A DNA stretch of 64,000 bases from Amycolatopsis sp. WQ 127309. GTDB lineage: Bacteria; Actinomycetota; Actinomycetes; Mycobacteriales; Pseudonocardiaceae. This document shows, piece by piece, positions 45,172 through 53,760 of the stretch; within the stretch, counting starts at the first letter, position 1, and each line of letters opens with the position of its first letter. The notes under the pieces are model-generated. The model made no database searches and had not been told where the DNA came from. It saw only the letters and a program-made list of their open reading frames with translations. Position numbers and translations under genes: made by a program. The stretch spans positions 8,817,001 through 8,881,000 of the forward strand of contig NZ_CP095481.1 of NCBI RefSeq assembly GCF_023023025.1, read 5' to 3'.

Positions 45172-45243
45172 CGGCCCAGTGTCGACCCCCGGGCGCCCAC
45201 TGTCGAGCAACACCGCCCGGCTGGCCGCCGGGCGGTACCGCCG

Positions 45244-48200
45244 TCAGTCGTCCATGTCGACGTCGGAATCATCCCGGCGCGGCCGCTTGCCGGGCGGGGC
45301 GCCGTCCGGGGAGTCCAGCGGCGAGTGCACCGGTTTCGAGCCGGACGGGCCCGCCACGGGCGGACCGGACGGCCCGGCCTGCGGGCCACCGGGAGCCGGC
45401 TTGACCTCTTCCCAGGAGTGCCACGGACCGCCCTGCTTCGCGAACCCGGGGTCGTTGCGGTCCCAGTAGGCGCGGTTCGCGTTGTCACTGGGGTGCGGGC
45501 TCTTGTAGCGGTCCTCGCTGGCCCCGCTCGCGTTGGACCGCTCCTTGGATTCGATGCCGTGGTAGGTGCTGGTCTCGCGGTTGTGCTCCAGGTTCTCCTT
45601 GCGGGTCCGCCCCATCCCCTCCCGGTTCCAGTTCGAGCCCGCGGCCTCGTCGTGCCCGAGGACGCCGTTCTTGTGCCCCTTGATCTCGTTCCCGGACGTG
45701 CCGTTGTACGTCTCGCCGGGCTGCTTCGTGTCGAAGCGCCGGTTCGGGTCCATCAGCCACTTCTTGTCCGGCTTCTTCCCGGCGGGGACCGGCGACAACG
45801 CCGCATCCTGCCACAGCGGGAGCATCTTGCCGTGCTCGTGCTTGGGGTTCTCGTACCCGGCCGCGGTCCGCCGGTCGTACTTCTGCCCTTTGCCGCCGGC
45901 GTTCTTCTCGCCGTACTTCCCGGCCGGCGACATCTGCTGGTAGAGCCGGCCGCCCGGGGAGTGCTCGGTGACGACGTTGCCCGGCACGTTCGTGTTGATC
46001 TTCAGGTTCGGCTTCCCGCCGGACCCCGAGCCGCTCGCGCCCTGCGTGCTGGTGCCGCCGTTGCCCGTGCAGCTCTGCGGGGCGAGGCCGAGCGGGTCGA
46101 CCCAGGCGTGCGGGTTCCCGACGTAGGCGTGCGGGTTGGGCCCGGCGCCGATGCCGACCGGGTCGGGGCTGGCGTACCGCCCGGTGGCCGGGTCGTAGTA
46201 GCGGAAGAAGTTGTAGTGCAGCCCGCTCTCGGCGTCGGCGTACTGCCCGGCGAACCGCAACGGCGTGCCCGCCGCCGTGCGGGTCTCCTCGACGGTCTTG
46301 CCCCACAGGCTCAGCCGCGCGAACCAGGCGACGGCGCCGCTGTCGTCGACGAGCTCGGTGGGCGCGCCCGACGGATCGGCCACGACCAGGTGGAACTGCT
46401 CGCCGGCGAGCTCCTGCGGCGAGCGCAGCAGCCGGTCCCGCTGGATGAGCGGCTGGTGGGTGCCCGGTTCGTAGTCCCACACGGTGACCCGGGTGCCGGC
46501 GGCGTCCGAGTGGGACTGCTCGACGAGCACCTGGTCGTCCCAGGTGAACTCGACGCGTTCGGCCACCGTGGTGCCGTCCGCCTCGAGCCGTTCCTTGGCG
46601 GTCCGCCTGCCGAGCGCGTCGTAGGCGTAGCGCCACCGGACGCCGTCCGGGGTGCGCACCCCGGCGAGCCGGTCCTGCGGGCCCCAGGTGTACTGCCAGG
46701 TCCCGGCGGCGCTCTCCCGGAGCACGAGCCGGCCCCGCTCGTCGTGGGTGAAGCGGGTCCGCCCGGCCGACTGGACCACCGAGCCGGTGAACGACCGCGG
46801 GCCGAGCGCGTCCTGGTCGGCCGTGGTCGGCCACACCGCGTCGGTGACGTTGCCCGCGACGTCGTAGGCGTAGCGCTCGGACCAGCGCGGCGCCTGCACG
46901 CCGACGACGCGGGCGCGCTGGTCGAGGGTGAAGCCGCGCGGGCCGGTGAGCCGGTCCTGGACGCCGGTCAGCGCGCCGTCGGGCCGGTAGGCGTAGGTGC
47001 GCTGCTGGCCGAGCTGCCCCGCCGCGCCGGTGATCGTCTGGGACTGCAGCCGCCCGTCCGGCGTCCACGTCTGGCCGATCGCCGCGCCCGAGTCGAGCGC
47101 GCGCCGGACCTCGCGGCCGGCGGCGTCGTGGTCGAAGCGCAGTGTCCGGCCGGGCGTGTGCACGGCGAGCGGCCGGTCGAGCGCGGTGTACTCCCAGACG
47201 CTCTCCGCGCCGGAGGGGGTCCGGCGCCGGACCCGGCGGCCCTGCGCGTCGTAGGCCGATTCCACGGTGCGGCCGCCGACGGTCTCGGCGGTGATCCGGC
47301 CGGCGGGGTCGCGCTGGTAGGTCACCCGGCCGCGGCCGTCGTCGGCCTCCAGCAGGTGCCCGAGGGTGCTGTAGGTGTACCGCGTGGTGACCGGGCCGCA
47401 GGTGTGCTCGACGAGGTTGCCCACGAGGTCGTAGCGGAAGGTCGTCGTCTCCCCCGCGTGCGTCCGGGCGGCCAGCTGGCCGGCGGCGTCGTAGCGGTAG
47501 TCCACTGTGGACCCGGTGAAGTCCGTCTCCCGCACCAGGTTCCCGGCCGCGTCGTACTCGTAGCGCCAGACGAGCCCCTGCTCGTTGGTGACGGCGGTGA
47601 GCCGCAGCCGCGTGTCGTAGGCGAACTCCATCCGGGTGCCGTCCGGGCGGATCTCGGCCGCGGGCAGGTCGAAGTGCGTGGACTCGCCGCGGGTGACCGC
47701 CCCGGCCGCGTCGGTGTGCACGAGGTTGTTGCCCTCGCCGTCGAAGACCCAGCGCTCGACGGCGCCGGTCGCGTGCCGGTGCCAGGCGAGCCGGCCGTCG
47801 ACGGTGTACCCGAAGCGCTCGACGCCGCCGAGCGGGTCGGTGATGGCGCTGACGCGGCCGAAGAGGTCACGCTCGTAGCGCGTCACGCCGCCGAGCGGGT
47901 CCGTGGTCGCGACGGGCAGGCCGCTGGAGTCCGTCTCGACGCGCAGGGTGTTGCCCAGCGCGTCGGTGACGGCGGCGGTGTTGCCCCGGTCGTCGTAGGC
48001 GTAGCGGCGGACGGCGCCGGTCGGGTCGGTCACCGCGGTGACGTTGCCGCGCTCGTCGTACTCCCAGCGCGTGATCACCCCGGGGGCTTCGGACATCGTC
48101 AGCGGCAGGCCGAACCGGTTGCGCTCGAAGCCCGTCTCGGCGCCGTCCGGCCGGGTGATGGTGGCGAGGTTGCCGGCGTCGTCGTAGGTGTAGGCGGTGG

Positions 48201-50232
48201 TGCGGCCCAGCGCATCGGTCTGGCGCAACAGGCGGTCGCGGGCGTCCCACTCGTTGACGATCGTGCCGCCGAGGGGGTCGACCTCCTTGACCACCTGGCC
48301 GGCGTCGTTCAGGTGGAACGCGGTGCGGTGCCCCAGCGAGTCCGTCGAGTAGGTGACGCGGTTCGCGGTGTCGTACTCCATCGTGCCGGTGAAGAACCCG
48401 CCGGCCCCTTCGGTGCGGACGCAGCGTCCGTGCTGGTCGTAGGTGTAGCGGTACCACTCGCCGTTGCGGTCGGTCCAGGAGGTGATCCGCCCGGCCCCGT
48501 CGTAGGTGTACTGGAACGCCCGCCCGGAGGCGTTGGTCACCGCCGTCAGCCGGCCGTCGGTGTAGGCGTAGCGCATCAGCTCGACTTCGGTGCCGTCCGC
48601 GGCGACGGCGTGCAGCGCCGTGACCCGGCCGTCGGCGGTCTCCAGCCGGACGGTGTGCCCGCCGCTGTGCCGGATCTCCGCGGGCACGCCGTGCTCGTCG
48701 TGGACGAACTCGATCCGGTTCCCGCCCCGGTCGGTGACCGACCGCAGGGGCAGTTCCGCCGCACCCGGCGCGAAGTAGAGCACGAGCTCCTGCCCGTAGT
48801 CCTCCAGCAGGTAGCCGCCGTCGTCGGCGCGGGTCAGCCGCCGCTCGGGTCCCTCGGTGGCGGTGGTCCACGTGCCGACCGTCGGGTGCGGGTACTTCTG
48901 GATCGTGCCGTCGGCGGCGGCGAAGGTGAGCCCGGTGTCGTCGACGGCGAGCCGCTGGTCCACTGTGGACACCCAGCTCGCGCCGAACCAGCGCCCGGCC
49001 CGGCGGGCCGAGAAGTGCGCCCGCTCGACCAGCAGCGGCAGCACGCCCAGGAACTCCGCGTCGACCTCGCTCATCACCATCTGGCCGGTGGAGACGTCGA
49101 TCGGGTCGTTCTCGCAGCGCAGCTTGTCCGGCGGCCGGGGGTTGGGCTTCTCGTCCTTCAGCGGCGGCGGGCTGTCGGTGCCCTTGCCGCCGCCCTTGCC
49201 GCCCGAGCCGGGGCCGTCCAGCCCGCGCGAACCCGTCGGGCCGTCGGGCGTGGGGTCCGGGCTCTTCGGGGTGTTGTCCGGGCCCTTGGACGCGGGCGGC
49301 GGATCGGTCTTGGCCGGCGGCGCGTCCGCACCCGAGGAGTGGGTGCCGTCGCCGTCGCCCTTCGGCGGCGGATCCGTCTTCGCCGGCGGCGCGTCCGGCC
49401 CACCCTTGCCCTTGGGTCCGCCCAGGTCCTTGGGGTTGCCCTTGATGTCGATCTTGTTCGGCGGCGGAGAAGCCTTACCCGGCTTGATCTTCCGCAACGC
49501 CTTCGCCGCATCCGAGAACAGATCCCCGGCCCGCTTCAGCAACGGAACCAGCGCCTTCAACGCCGTCACCAGCCGCTTCACCAGGTTCGCGATCTTCGAC
49601 GCCGTCTTCGCGACCGCACCGATCACCTGCGGGACGACCCAGGTCAGCCCGATACCCAGGGTGAACACCACCTGCAGCGCCCAGCTGATCAGGTGCCCGA
49701 TCAGCTCCGCGATGATGTCCCGCACCAACGCCCGGACCGCGGCGACCACTTCACCGGCGGTCTTCACACCGCTGGAAGCGCCTTCACAGCCCTTCTGCGC
49801 CGTGTTCAGCAACGTCACAGTGTCATCGGCACGCTGGCGGTAGCTGTCACCAGCAGGTCCGGTCCACGACGCGGTGTCGGCCTTGACCATCCCGGTCAAG
49901 TCCTCACCGATACTGCCCAGCTCGGTCGCGATGTTCTTCCACGTCTCCGACTGCGCCGCGATCTCATCGGCGTTGCCGGTCAAGCCGTTGAGTGCTTCCT
50001 TGAGCGGCCCGACGTGCTCCATCAGCCAGCCGACGCCCGCGGCGAGGACCGCCCCGAACGGGTCCATCGCCATCGACAACGCGTCCAGCGCGGTCCCGAC
50101 CGCGCCCATCGCGACCGAAGCCCAGTCGCCCGACTCGATCGCGGACTTCAGGTCGGCCGCCGACTCCAGCAGCGACACCCCCGAATAGGCCTTGGTCGAG
50201 TCCTTCGTTTCCGCGACCAGCGGGTTCGCCAC
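45244..50232 (-). CDS. RHS-repeat polymorphic toxin with type VII-style N-terminus (1662 aa)
   Basis: The N-terminal 150 residues are helical and WXG100-like (WKNIATELGSIGEDLTGMV, then SWTGPAGDSYRQRA). Two hydrophobic helices (about 170-215) and a Pro/Lys/Gly-rich linker (about 245-370) follow. From residue about 375 (DPIDVSTGQM, a DUF6531-type start) to 1380 there are many RHS/YD repeats such as YRYDAAGQL and YAYDALGRR. The core ends YDPATGRYASPDPVG and then DPLGLAP near residue 1380. About 280 variable residues follow as the toxin tip. RHS shells encase a toxic tip that is cleaved after the DPxGL motif. No secretion core genes are present. The start is GTG. Confidence 0.92.
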   Translation of the reverse strand: MANPLVAETKDSTKAYSGVSLLESAADLKSAIESGDWASVAMGAVGTALDALSMAMDPFGAVLAAGVGWLMEHVGPLKEALNGLTGNADEIAAQSETWKNIATELGSIGEDLTGMVKADTASWTGPAGDSYRQRADDTVTLLNTAQKGCEGASSGVKTAGEVVAAVRALVRDIIAELIGHLISWALQVVFTLGIGLTWVVPQVIGAVAKTASKIANLVKRLVTALKALVPLLKRAGDLFSDAAKALRKIKPGKASPPPNKIDIKGNPKDLGGPKGKGGPDAPPAKTDPPPKGDGDGTHSSGADAPPAKTDPPPASKGPDNTPKSPDPTPDGPTGSRGLDGPGSGGKGGGKGTDSPPPLKDEKPNPRPPDKLRCENDPIDVSTGQMVMSEVDAEFLGVLPLLVERAHFSARRAGRWFGASWVSTVDQRLAVDDTGLTFAAADGTIQKYPHPTVGTWTTATEGPERRLTRADDGGYLLEDYGQELVLYFAPGAAELPLRSVTDRGGNRIEFVHDEHGVPAEIRHSGGHTVRLETADGRVTALHAVAADGTEVELMRYAYTDGRLTAVTNASGRAFQYTYDGAGRITSWTDRNGEWYRYTYDQHGRCVRTEGAGGFFTGTMEYDTANRVTYSTDSLGHRTAFHLNDAGQVVKEVDPLGGTIVNEWDARDRLLRQTDALGRTTAYTYDDAGNLATITRPDGAETGFERNRFGLPLTMSEAPGVITRWEYDERGNVTAVTDPTGAVRRYAYDDRGNTAAVTDALGNTLRVETDSSGLPVATTDPLGGVTRYERDLFGRVSAITDPLGGVERFGYTVDGRLAWHRHATGAVERWVFDGEGNNLVHTDAAGAVTRGESTHFDLPAAEIRPDGTRMEFAYDTRLRLTAVTNEQGLVWRYEYDAAGNLVRETDFTGSTVDYRYDAAGQLAARTHAGETTTFRYDLVGNLVEHTCGPVTTRYTYSTLGHLLEADDGRGRVTYQRDPAGRITAETVGGRTVESAYDAQGRRVRRRTPSGAESVWEYTALDRPLAVHTPGRTLRFDHDAAGREVRRALDSGAAIGQTWTPDGRLQSQTITGAAGQLGQQRTYAYRPDGALTGVQDRLTGPRGFTLDQRARVVGVQAPRWSERYAYDVAGNVTDAVWPTTADQDALGPRSFTGSVVQSAGRTRFTHDERGRLVLRESAAGTWQYTWGPQDRLAGVRTPDGVRWRYAYDALGRRTAKERLEADGTTVAERVEFTWDDQVLVEQSHSDAAGTRVTVWDYEPGTHQPLIQRDRLLRSPQELAGEQFHLVVADPSGAPTELVDDSGAVAWFARLSLWGKTVEETRTAAGTPLRFAGQYADAESGLHYNFFRYYDPATGRYASPDPVGIGAGPNPHAYVGNPHAWVDPLGLAPQSCTGNGGTSTQGASGSGSGGKPNLKINTNVPGNVVTEHSPGGRLYQQMSPAGKYGEKNAGGKGQKYDRRTAAGYENPKHEHGKMLPLWQDAALSPVPAGKKPDKKWLMDPNRRFDTKQPGETYNGTSGNEIKGHKNGVLGHDEAAGSNWNREGMGRTRKENLEHNRETSTYHGIESKERSNASGASEDRYKSPHPSDNANRAYWDRNDPGFAKQGGPWHSWEEVKPAPGGPQAGPSGPPVAGPSGSKPVHSPLDSPDGAPPGKRPRRDDSDVDMDD
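47500..47512. repeat. Iterated palindrome GTCCACTGTGGAC, copy 2
   Basis: Complete copy inside the RHS gene. On the coding strand it reads TCC-ACA-GTG-GAC (Ser-Thr-Val-Asp), using the A-ending Thr codon that is uncommon in this GC-rich DNA. Confidence 0.75.
48958..48970. repeat. Iterated palindrome GTCCACTGTGGAC, copy 3
   Basis: Second complete copy in the RHS gene, again in frame as Ser-Thr-Val-Asp with codon ACA. Confidence 0.75.
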
Positions 50233-50267
50233 TGAGTGACCTTCCTCGTGTCCAGGGGCGAATCAGT

Positions 50268-50837
50268 TCACCACGGGTTGTTGTCCTGCTCGTCCGGGTC
50301 GGCGCCCGGCCGGCGGCCCGGCGGCGGCGCGGCCTGCGGGCCCGGCAGGGTGCCGGTGCCGCCGGCCGCCGGGGCGGGCGGCACGGGCGGCGGGGCCGGA
50401 GCCGGCGGCGCGGCCGGGTCGTCGGGCTCGTCCGGGTCGGGGAACCGGCCGCGGAGCGAGTCGAGCATGAGTGTGCGGGTGTCGCGGTCCTCGTCGCCGA
50501 GGTTCTCGGCCATCACGCCGGCCACGCGCTCGGCGATGCCGGACTGCGCGCGGCGCATCGTGGTGAGGATCGCCCGCGACAGCTCTTCGAGGGGGAACGA
50601 CTTGACCTTGTTCGAGAACGTCAGGTCGGTGACGGTGCCGTCCGCGCCGACGGTGACGCTGACCGCGCCGTCGCCGCTCGTGGCGGTCAGCCGCAGCCGC
50701 TCGGTCTCCGCCTGGGCCGCCTGGTAGCGCTCGGCCTTGGCCGCGAACCCGGCCGCCCAGTCGTCCATCCGGCGGATCGTCTCGTCGGGGTCCCGCATCA
50801 GGTCCCCGAGCCCGTTCGAGCCGTTCGGGCTCGTCAT
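50268..50837 (-). CDS. YbaB/EbfC-family protein with proline-rich tail (189 aa)
   Basis: The first 115 residues show the YbaB fold, with a long helix (WAAGFAAKAERYQAAQAETE) then strands SVTVGADGTVTDLTF. YbaB proteins bind DNA in other contexts, but actinobacterial type VII loci often contain YbaB-like genes of unknown role. The C-terminal 60 residues are Pro/Ala/Asp-rich and disordered. It overlaps the EspC-like gene by ATGA and precedes the RHS gene by 35 bp, so it is part of the locus transcript. Confidence 0.82.
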   Translation of the reverse strand: MTSPNGSNGLGDLMRDPDETIRRMDDWAAGFAAKAERYQAAQAETERLRLTATSGDGAVSVTVGADGTVTDLTFSNKVKSFPLEELSRAILTTMRRAQSGIAERVAGVMAENLGDEDRDTRTLMLDSLRGRFPDPDEPDDPAAPPAPAPPPVPPAPAAGGTGTLPGPQAAPPPGRRPGADPDEQDNNPW

Positions 50838-51178
50838 GAGTTCACCCTCGCTTCAGCCTGTCGCGGCGCGGCCGTGAGCTGACGCTCGAACGGCTGCTTG
50901 TTGCCCTCTTCACCGTCGCGGTAGGACTGCGCGGCCGTCCGGACGTTGTCCGAAAGGCCCTGCACGCCCTCCACCGACGCCTTCAGCGTGTCCTGCGCCT
51001 GCTCACCCGTGGGACGGATGATCGGCGGCAGGAACGCGCACAGCAGCCCGTACGCGTGGTCCGACATCGCCGAGTCGGACGCGGAGACCGCCGTGTTCAG
51101 CCGGTCCACCAGGCCGTCGACGTGACTCGCGTGCGCGACCAGGTCGTCCGGTTCGACCTCGAAGCCACCCGCCGTCAT
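50834..51178 (-). CDS. EspC-like (DUF2580-type) type VII secretion-associated protein (114 aa)
   Basis: A short helical-hairpin protein: FEVEPDDLVAHASHVDGLVD, then a second helix with VQGLSDNVRTAAQSYRDGE. This is the pattern of EspC/ESX-secreted small proteins that partner larger effectors. ATG 51178 is 4 nt after the PPE-like gene stop. It is coupled to the YbaB-like gene. It may form a heterodimer that guides the PPE-like or RHS protein to an ESX machine. Confidence 0.78.
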   Translation of the reverse strand: MTAGGFEVEPDDLVAHASHVDGLVDRLNTAVSASDSAMSDHAYGLLCAFLPPIIRPTGEQAQDTLKASVEGVQGLSDNVRTAAQSYRDGEEGNKQPFERQLTAAPRQAEARVNS

Positions 51179-51182
51179 GTGC

Positions 51183-53261
51183 TCACTTCCAATCCTGGTT
51201 CTTCCAGTCACCGATCACCGGCGGCGCCACGACCTGCTCGCCGTCGAAGAAGTTCGGGTCGTCGTTCTCGACGTAGTCGGCCGACTTGTGTTCCTTGTCG
51301 TCTTCCTTCTTGCCGCCCTTGGCACCGGCGCCCATGCCGCCCATGCCCGGGGAGCCCGGCGCCCCGGCCTTGCCTCCGGCCGCCGCGTTGCGCGCCGCCA
51401 TCGCCTCGGCCTCGGCGGCCGCACCCGACGCGGCGCCGCCGCTGAGGTTGCCCGCCCCGGTGCCGCGCAGGCCCGCGCCGCCGGCCCCGGCACCGCCGGT
51501 GCCCGAGCCGCCGATCCCGCCGAGGGACCCGCCCCCGGCGCCGGAGCCGCCGCCGATGCCACCAAGGCCACCGAGGCGGCTCGCGATGCTCTCGCCGTTG
51601 ATCCCGCCGCCGCGGCCGATGGTCGGCATCTTGCCGAGCCCGCCGCTGCCGCCGGAGCCGCCGCCCGGGATGCCGTTGCCGCCGAGCCCGCCGCCCGTGG
51701 GCAGGCCGGTGATCGGGTCGATGCCGGGCGGGGTGAAGCCGCCGCCCAGGCCGCCGCCGCGGATGCCACCGCTGCCGCCGCCCGGGATGTCGGGCACGGA
51801 GAACGACGGCGGGGTGTACCCGCTGCCGCCGCCGGTGCCGCCGCCACCGCCGATGCCCGAGGGGGTGAAGCCGGACGACGACGTCGAGTCGCCGCCGCCG
51901 GGGATCGAGGAGCCGGGGATGCCCGCGCCGCTGAAGCTGCCGCCGCCGGGGGTCTCCGGCATGTCGAAGTTCGGCGGGGTGAAGCTCCCGCCACCGCCGC
52001 CCGACCCGCCCGCGCCGCTGCCCGGGATACCGCTGCCGGAGAAGCCCGAACCGCCGGTGCCGTCGCCCGGGATGCCGCTGCCGGAGAAGCCGGAACCCCC
52101 CGAGCCGGAGCCGCCGCCCGGGATGCCCGCGCCGCCGTACCCGCCGCTGCCGCCCGCTCCGCCGCCGACGGGCCGGCCGGTGGCCGGGTCGATGGGCAGG
52201 CCGGTGGCCGGGTCGATCGGGAAGCCGGTGGCCGGGTCGATGGCGGGCGCGCCGTTGGCCGAAGCGGCCGGCAGGCGCGCCAGCGACGGGTCGGTGCTGC
52301 CGTTCGGGTCCAGCTGCCCGTTGGGGAGCGTGCGGCCCATCAGGCCCTGCGACGTCCCGTCGGCCGACTGGCGGGTGCCCATGGTGCGCGCGCTCGCCGT
52401 CGCGGTCGGCAGCTTCGGCGGAGCCGGGAACTTCGGCGTCGCGATCGCGCCGGCGATGGTCTGGTCGTACTGGGTCATGATCTGCGCCGCGTGCTCGCGC
52501 GCGACCTGCTGCGCCCGGTAGGTCTGGATCGCCTCGCCGGCCGCCGACGCGTACTGCACCGGGTCGGTCATCGACTGCAGCTTCTGGTTGGTGGCCTGCA
52601 GGTCGAACTGCACCGGCGGGTTCGCGCCCATCTGCCGCTGCGTCTCGTTGAGCGCCTGGGAGTGGATCTCCTGCTGGCGGCCGGCGAGCGTCGCGCCCTG
52701 CGCGGTCGCGCCCAGCCACTTGCCGACGCCGGCGAGGTGCTCGCGGACGGCGTCACCCGCGTCGCCCTGCCAGTTGCTCGTGCTCGCGGTGATCGAGTCG
52801 GCCAGGTTCTTCTGGTGGGTGCCGAGGTCGTTGCCGACCTGCACCCACTCCTCCGACGTCTCCGCGACGGTCGCCGGGTTGGCGTCCAGCGTGATGGCGT
52901 CGTTCATCTGCTCGTGGCTGGCGTTGCTCCACAGCATGTGCGGTGGCTCGCCGGTCTCGCGCATGGACAGGCCCTCGTCGAGCCCGTTCTTCGAGTTGTC
53001 CAGGTGCTGCTGGTACAGCTCCTGGATCTTCTGGTCGCGCAGCACCGGGTCGACGGCCGGGCCGAGCCAGCCGGCCCGGATCTCGTCGTCGATCTGCTGG
53101 GTGGCCATCTCGCGGATCTCGTCGCCCGAGGGCGTGTCGTCGGTCTTCAGCGGCCCGACGTAGTACTTCGACGACGAGTCCGCCGTCGGGTCGTACAGCG
53201 GGCTGCGCCGGTTGTAGTCCGGGGACGACGGGTCCGACACGGACTCGGCGGTGGGTGCCAC
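51183..53261 (-). CDS. PPE-like glycine-rich type VII effector-type protein (692 aa)
   Basis: The N-terminal helical region (about residues 80-290) includes SEEWVQVGNDLGTHQKNLAD and STSNWQGDAGDAVREHLAGV, a WXG-type hairpin, in the PPE size range. A three-fold PIDPATG repeat (about 330-355) is followed by about 300 residues of Gly/Ser/Pro repeats such as GSGIPGDG and FTPPNFDMP. The final tail is acidic (ENDDPNFFDGEQ). The GTG start at 53261 has GAGGGAG 5 nt upstream. It is probably a surface or secreted scaffold; no enzyme domain is visible. Confidence 0.82.
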   Translation of the reverse strand: MAPTAESVSDPSSPDYNRRSPLYDPTADSSSKYYVGPLKTDDTPSGDEIREMATQQIDDEIRAGWLGPAVDPVLRDQKIQELYQQHLDNSKNGLDEGLSMRETGEPPHMLWSNASHEQMNDAITLDANPATVAETSEEWVQVGNDLGTHQKNLADSITASTSNWQGDAGDAVREHLAGVGKWLGATAQGATLAGRQQEIHSQALNETQRQMGANPPVQFDLQATNQKLQSMTDPVQYASAAGEAIQTYRAQQVAREHAAQIMTQYDQTIAGAIATPKFPAPPKLPTATASARTMGTRQSADGTSQGLMGRTLPNGQLDPNGSTDPSLARLPAASANGAPAIDPATGFPIDPATGLPIDPATGRPVGGGAGGSGGYGGAGIPGGGSGSGGSGFSGSGIPGDGTGGSGFSGSGIPGSGAGGSGGGGGSFTPPNFDMPETPGGGSFSGAGIPGSSIPGGGDSTSSSGFTPSGIGGGGGTGGGSGYTPPSFSVPDIPGGGSGGIRGGGLGGGFTPPGIDPITGLPTGGGLGGNGIPGGGSGGSGGLGKMPTIGRGGGINGESIASRLGGLGGIGGGSGAGGGSLGGIGGSGTGGAGAGGAGLRGTGAGNLSGGAASGAAAEAEAMAARNAAAGGKAGAPGSPGMGGMGAGAKGGKKEDDKEHKSADYVENDDPNFFDGEQVVAPPVIGDWKNQDWK

Positions 53262-53269
53262 GGTCTCCC

Positions 53270-53740
53270 TCAGCTCTGGTCGGCGGACGGGAGTGCGACG
53301 AGCGTGGCCCGTGTCTCCTCTTCCCGCGTCTTGTAGTTCTGCTTCGCCAGCTTGATCGCTTCGATGTAGGTCGGGAACTCCTGCCGCGCGGCCTGCAGCT
53401 GGGTGACCAGGCCGTGGTCGTCGGCCGCGGTGTTCACCATGTGGCCGGAGACCCACAGGCCGACCGCGGTCCGGCTGAGCGCCGGCTTGTCGTGCAGGCG
53501 CTGCAGCGCCGACCAGCGTGCTTCAAGCGACTCGAGCACGCCTTCGAGCGACTCGATCAGCCGGTTGCCGGTGGTGTCGTCGACCGCGAAGCTGCCGCTC
53601 TCGGCGAGCCGCTTCAGCTGGGCGCCGGCGAGGCCGACGCGGATCGCGGACATCGCCTGCAGCTGCGGGGTCTCCGCGGCCTGGAACTGCTGGGTCGCTT
53701 GCAGCGCGTCGGTGGTCGCCGCCGTCACTTCGTCGGTCAT
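53270..53740 (-). CDS. Helical protein of the type VII locus, function unknown (156 aa)
   Basis: A mostly alpha-helical soluble protein, rich in Ala, Gln and Leu, with no Cys or signal peptide. GLWVSGHMVNT near residue 95 is the only clear Trp/Gly motif. It lies 20 bp after the EspG-like gene and 8 bp before the PPE-like gene, so it is probably co-expressed and may pair with the PPE-like protein. No family is recognised. Confidence 0.68.
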   Translation of the reverse strand: MTDEVTAATTDALQATQQFQAAETPQLQAMSAIRVGLAGAQLKRLAESGSFAVDDTTGNRLIESLEGVLESLEARWSALQRLHDKPALSRTAVGLWVSGHMVNTAADDHGLVTQLQAARQEFPTYIEAIKLAKQNYKTREEETRATLVALPSADQS

Positions 53741-53760
53741 CAGGAGGGTTCCTTCCCGGG

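Noticed and set aside
48857..49843. Plus-strand protein gene opposite the RHS gene
   Set aside because: It is an open frame produced by GC-rich codon bias on the opposite strand of a clear RHS coding region.
51286..52521. Plus-strand proline-rich protein opposite the PPE-like gene
   Set aside because: It mirrors the Gly-rich repeats of the real gene; no ribosome site.
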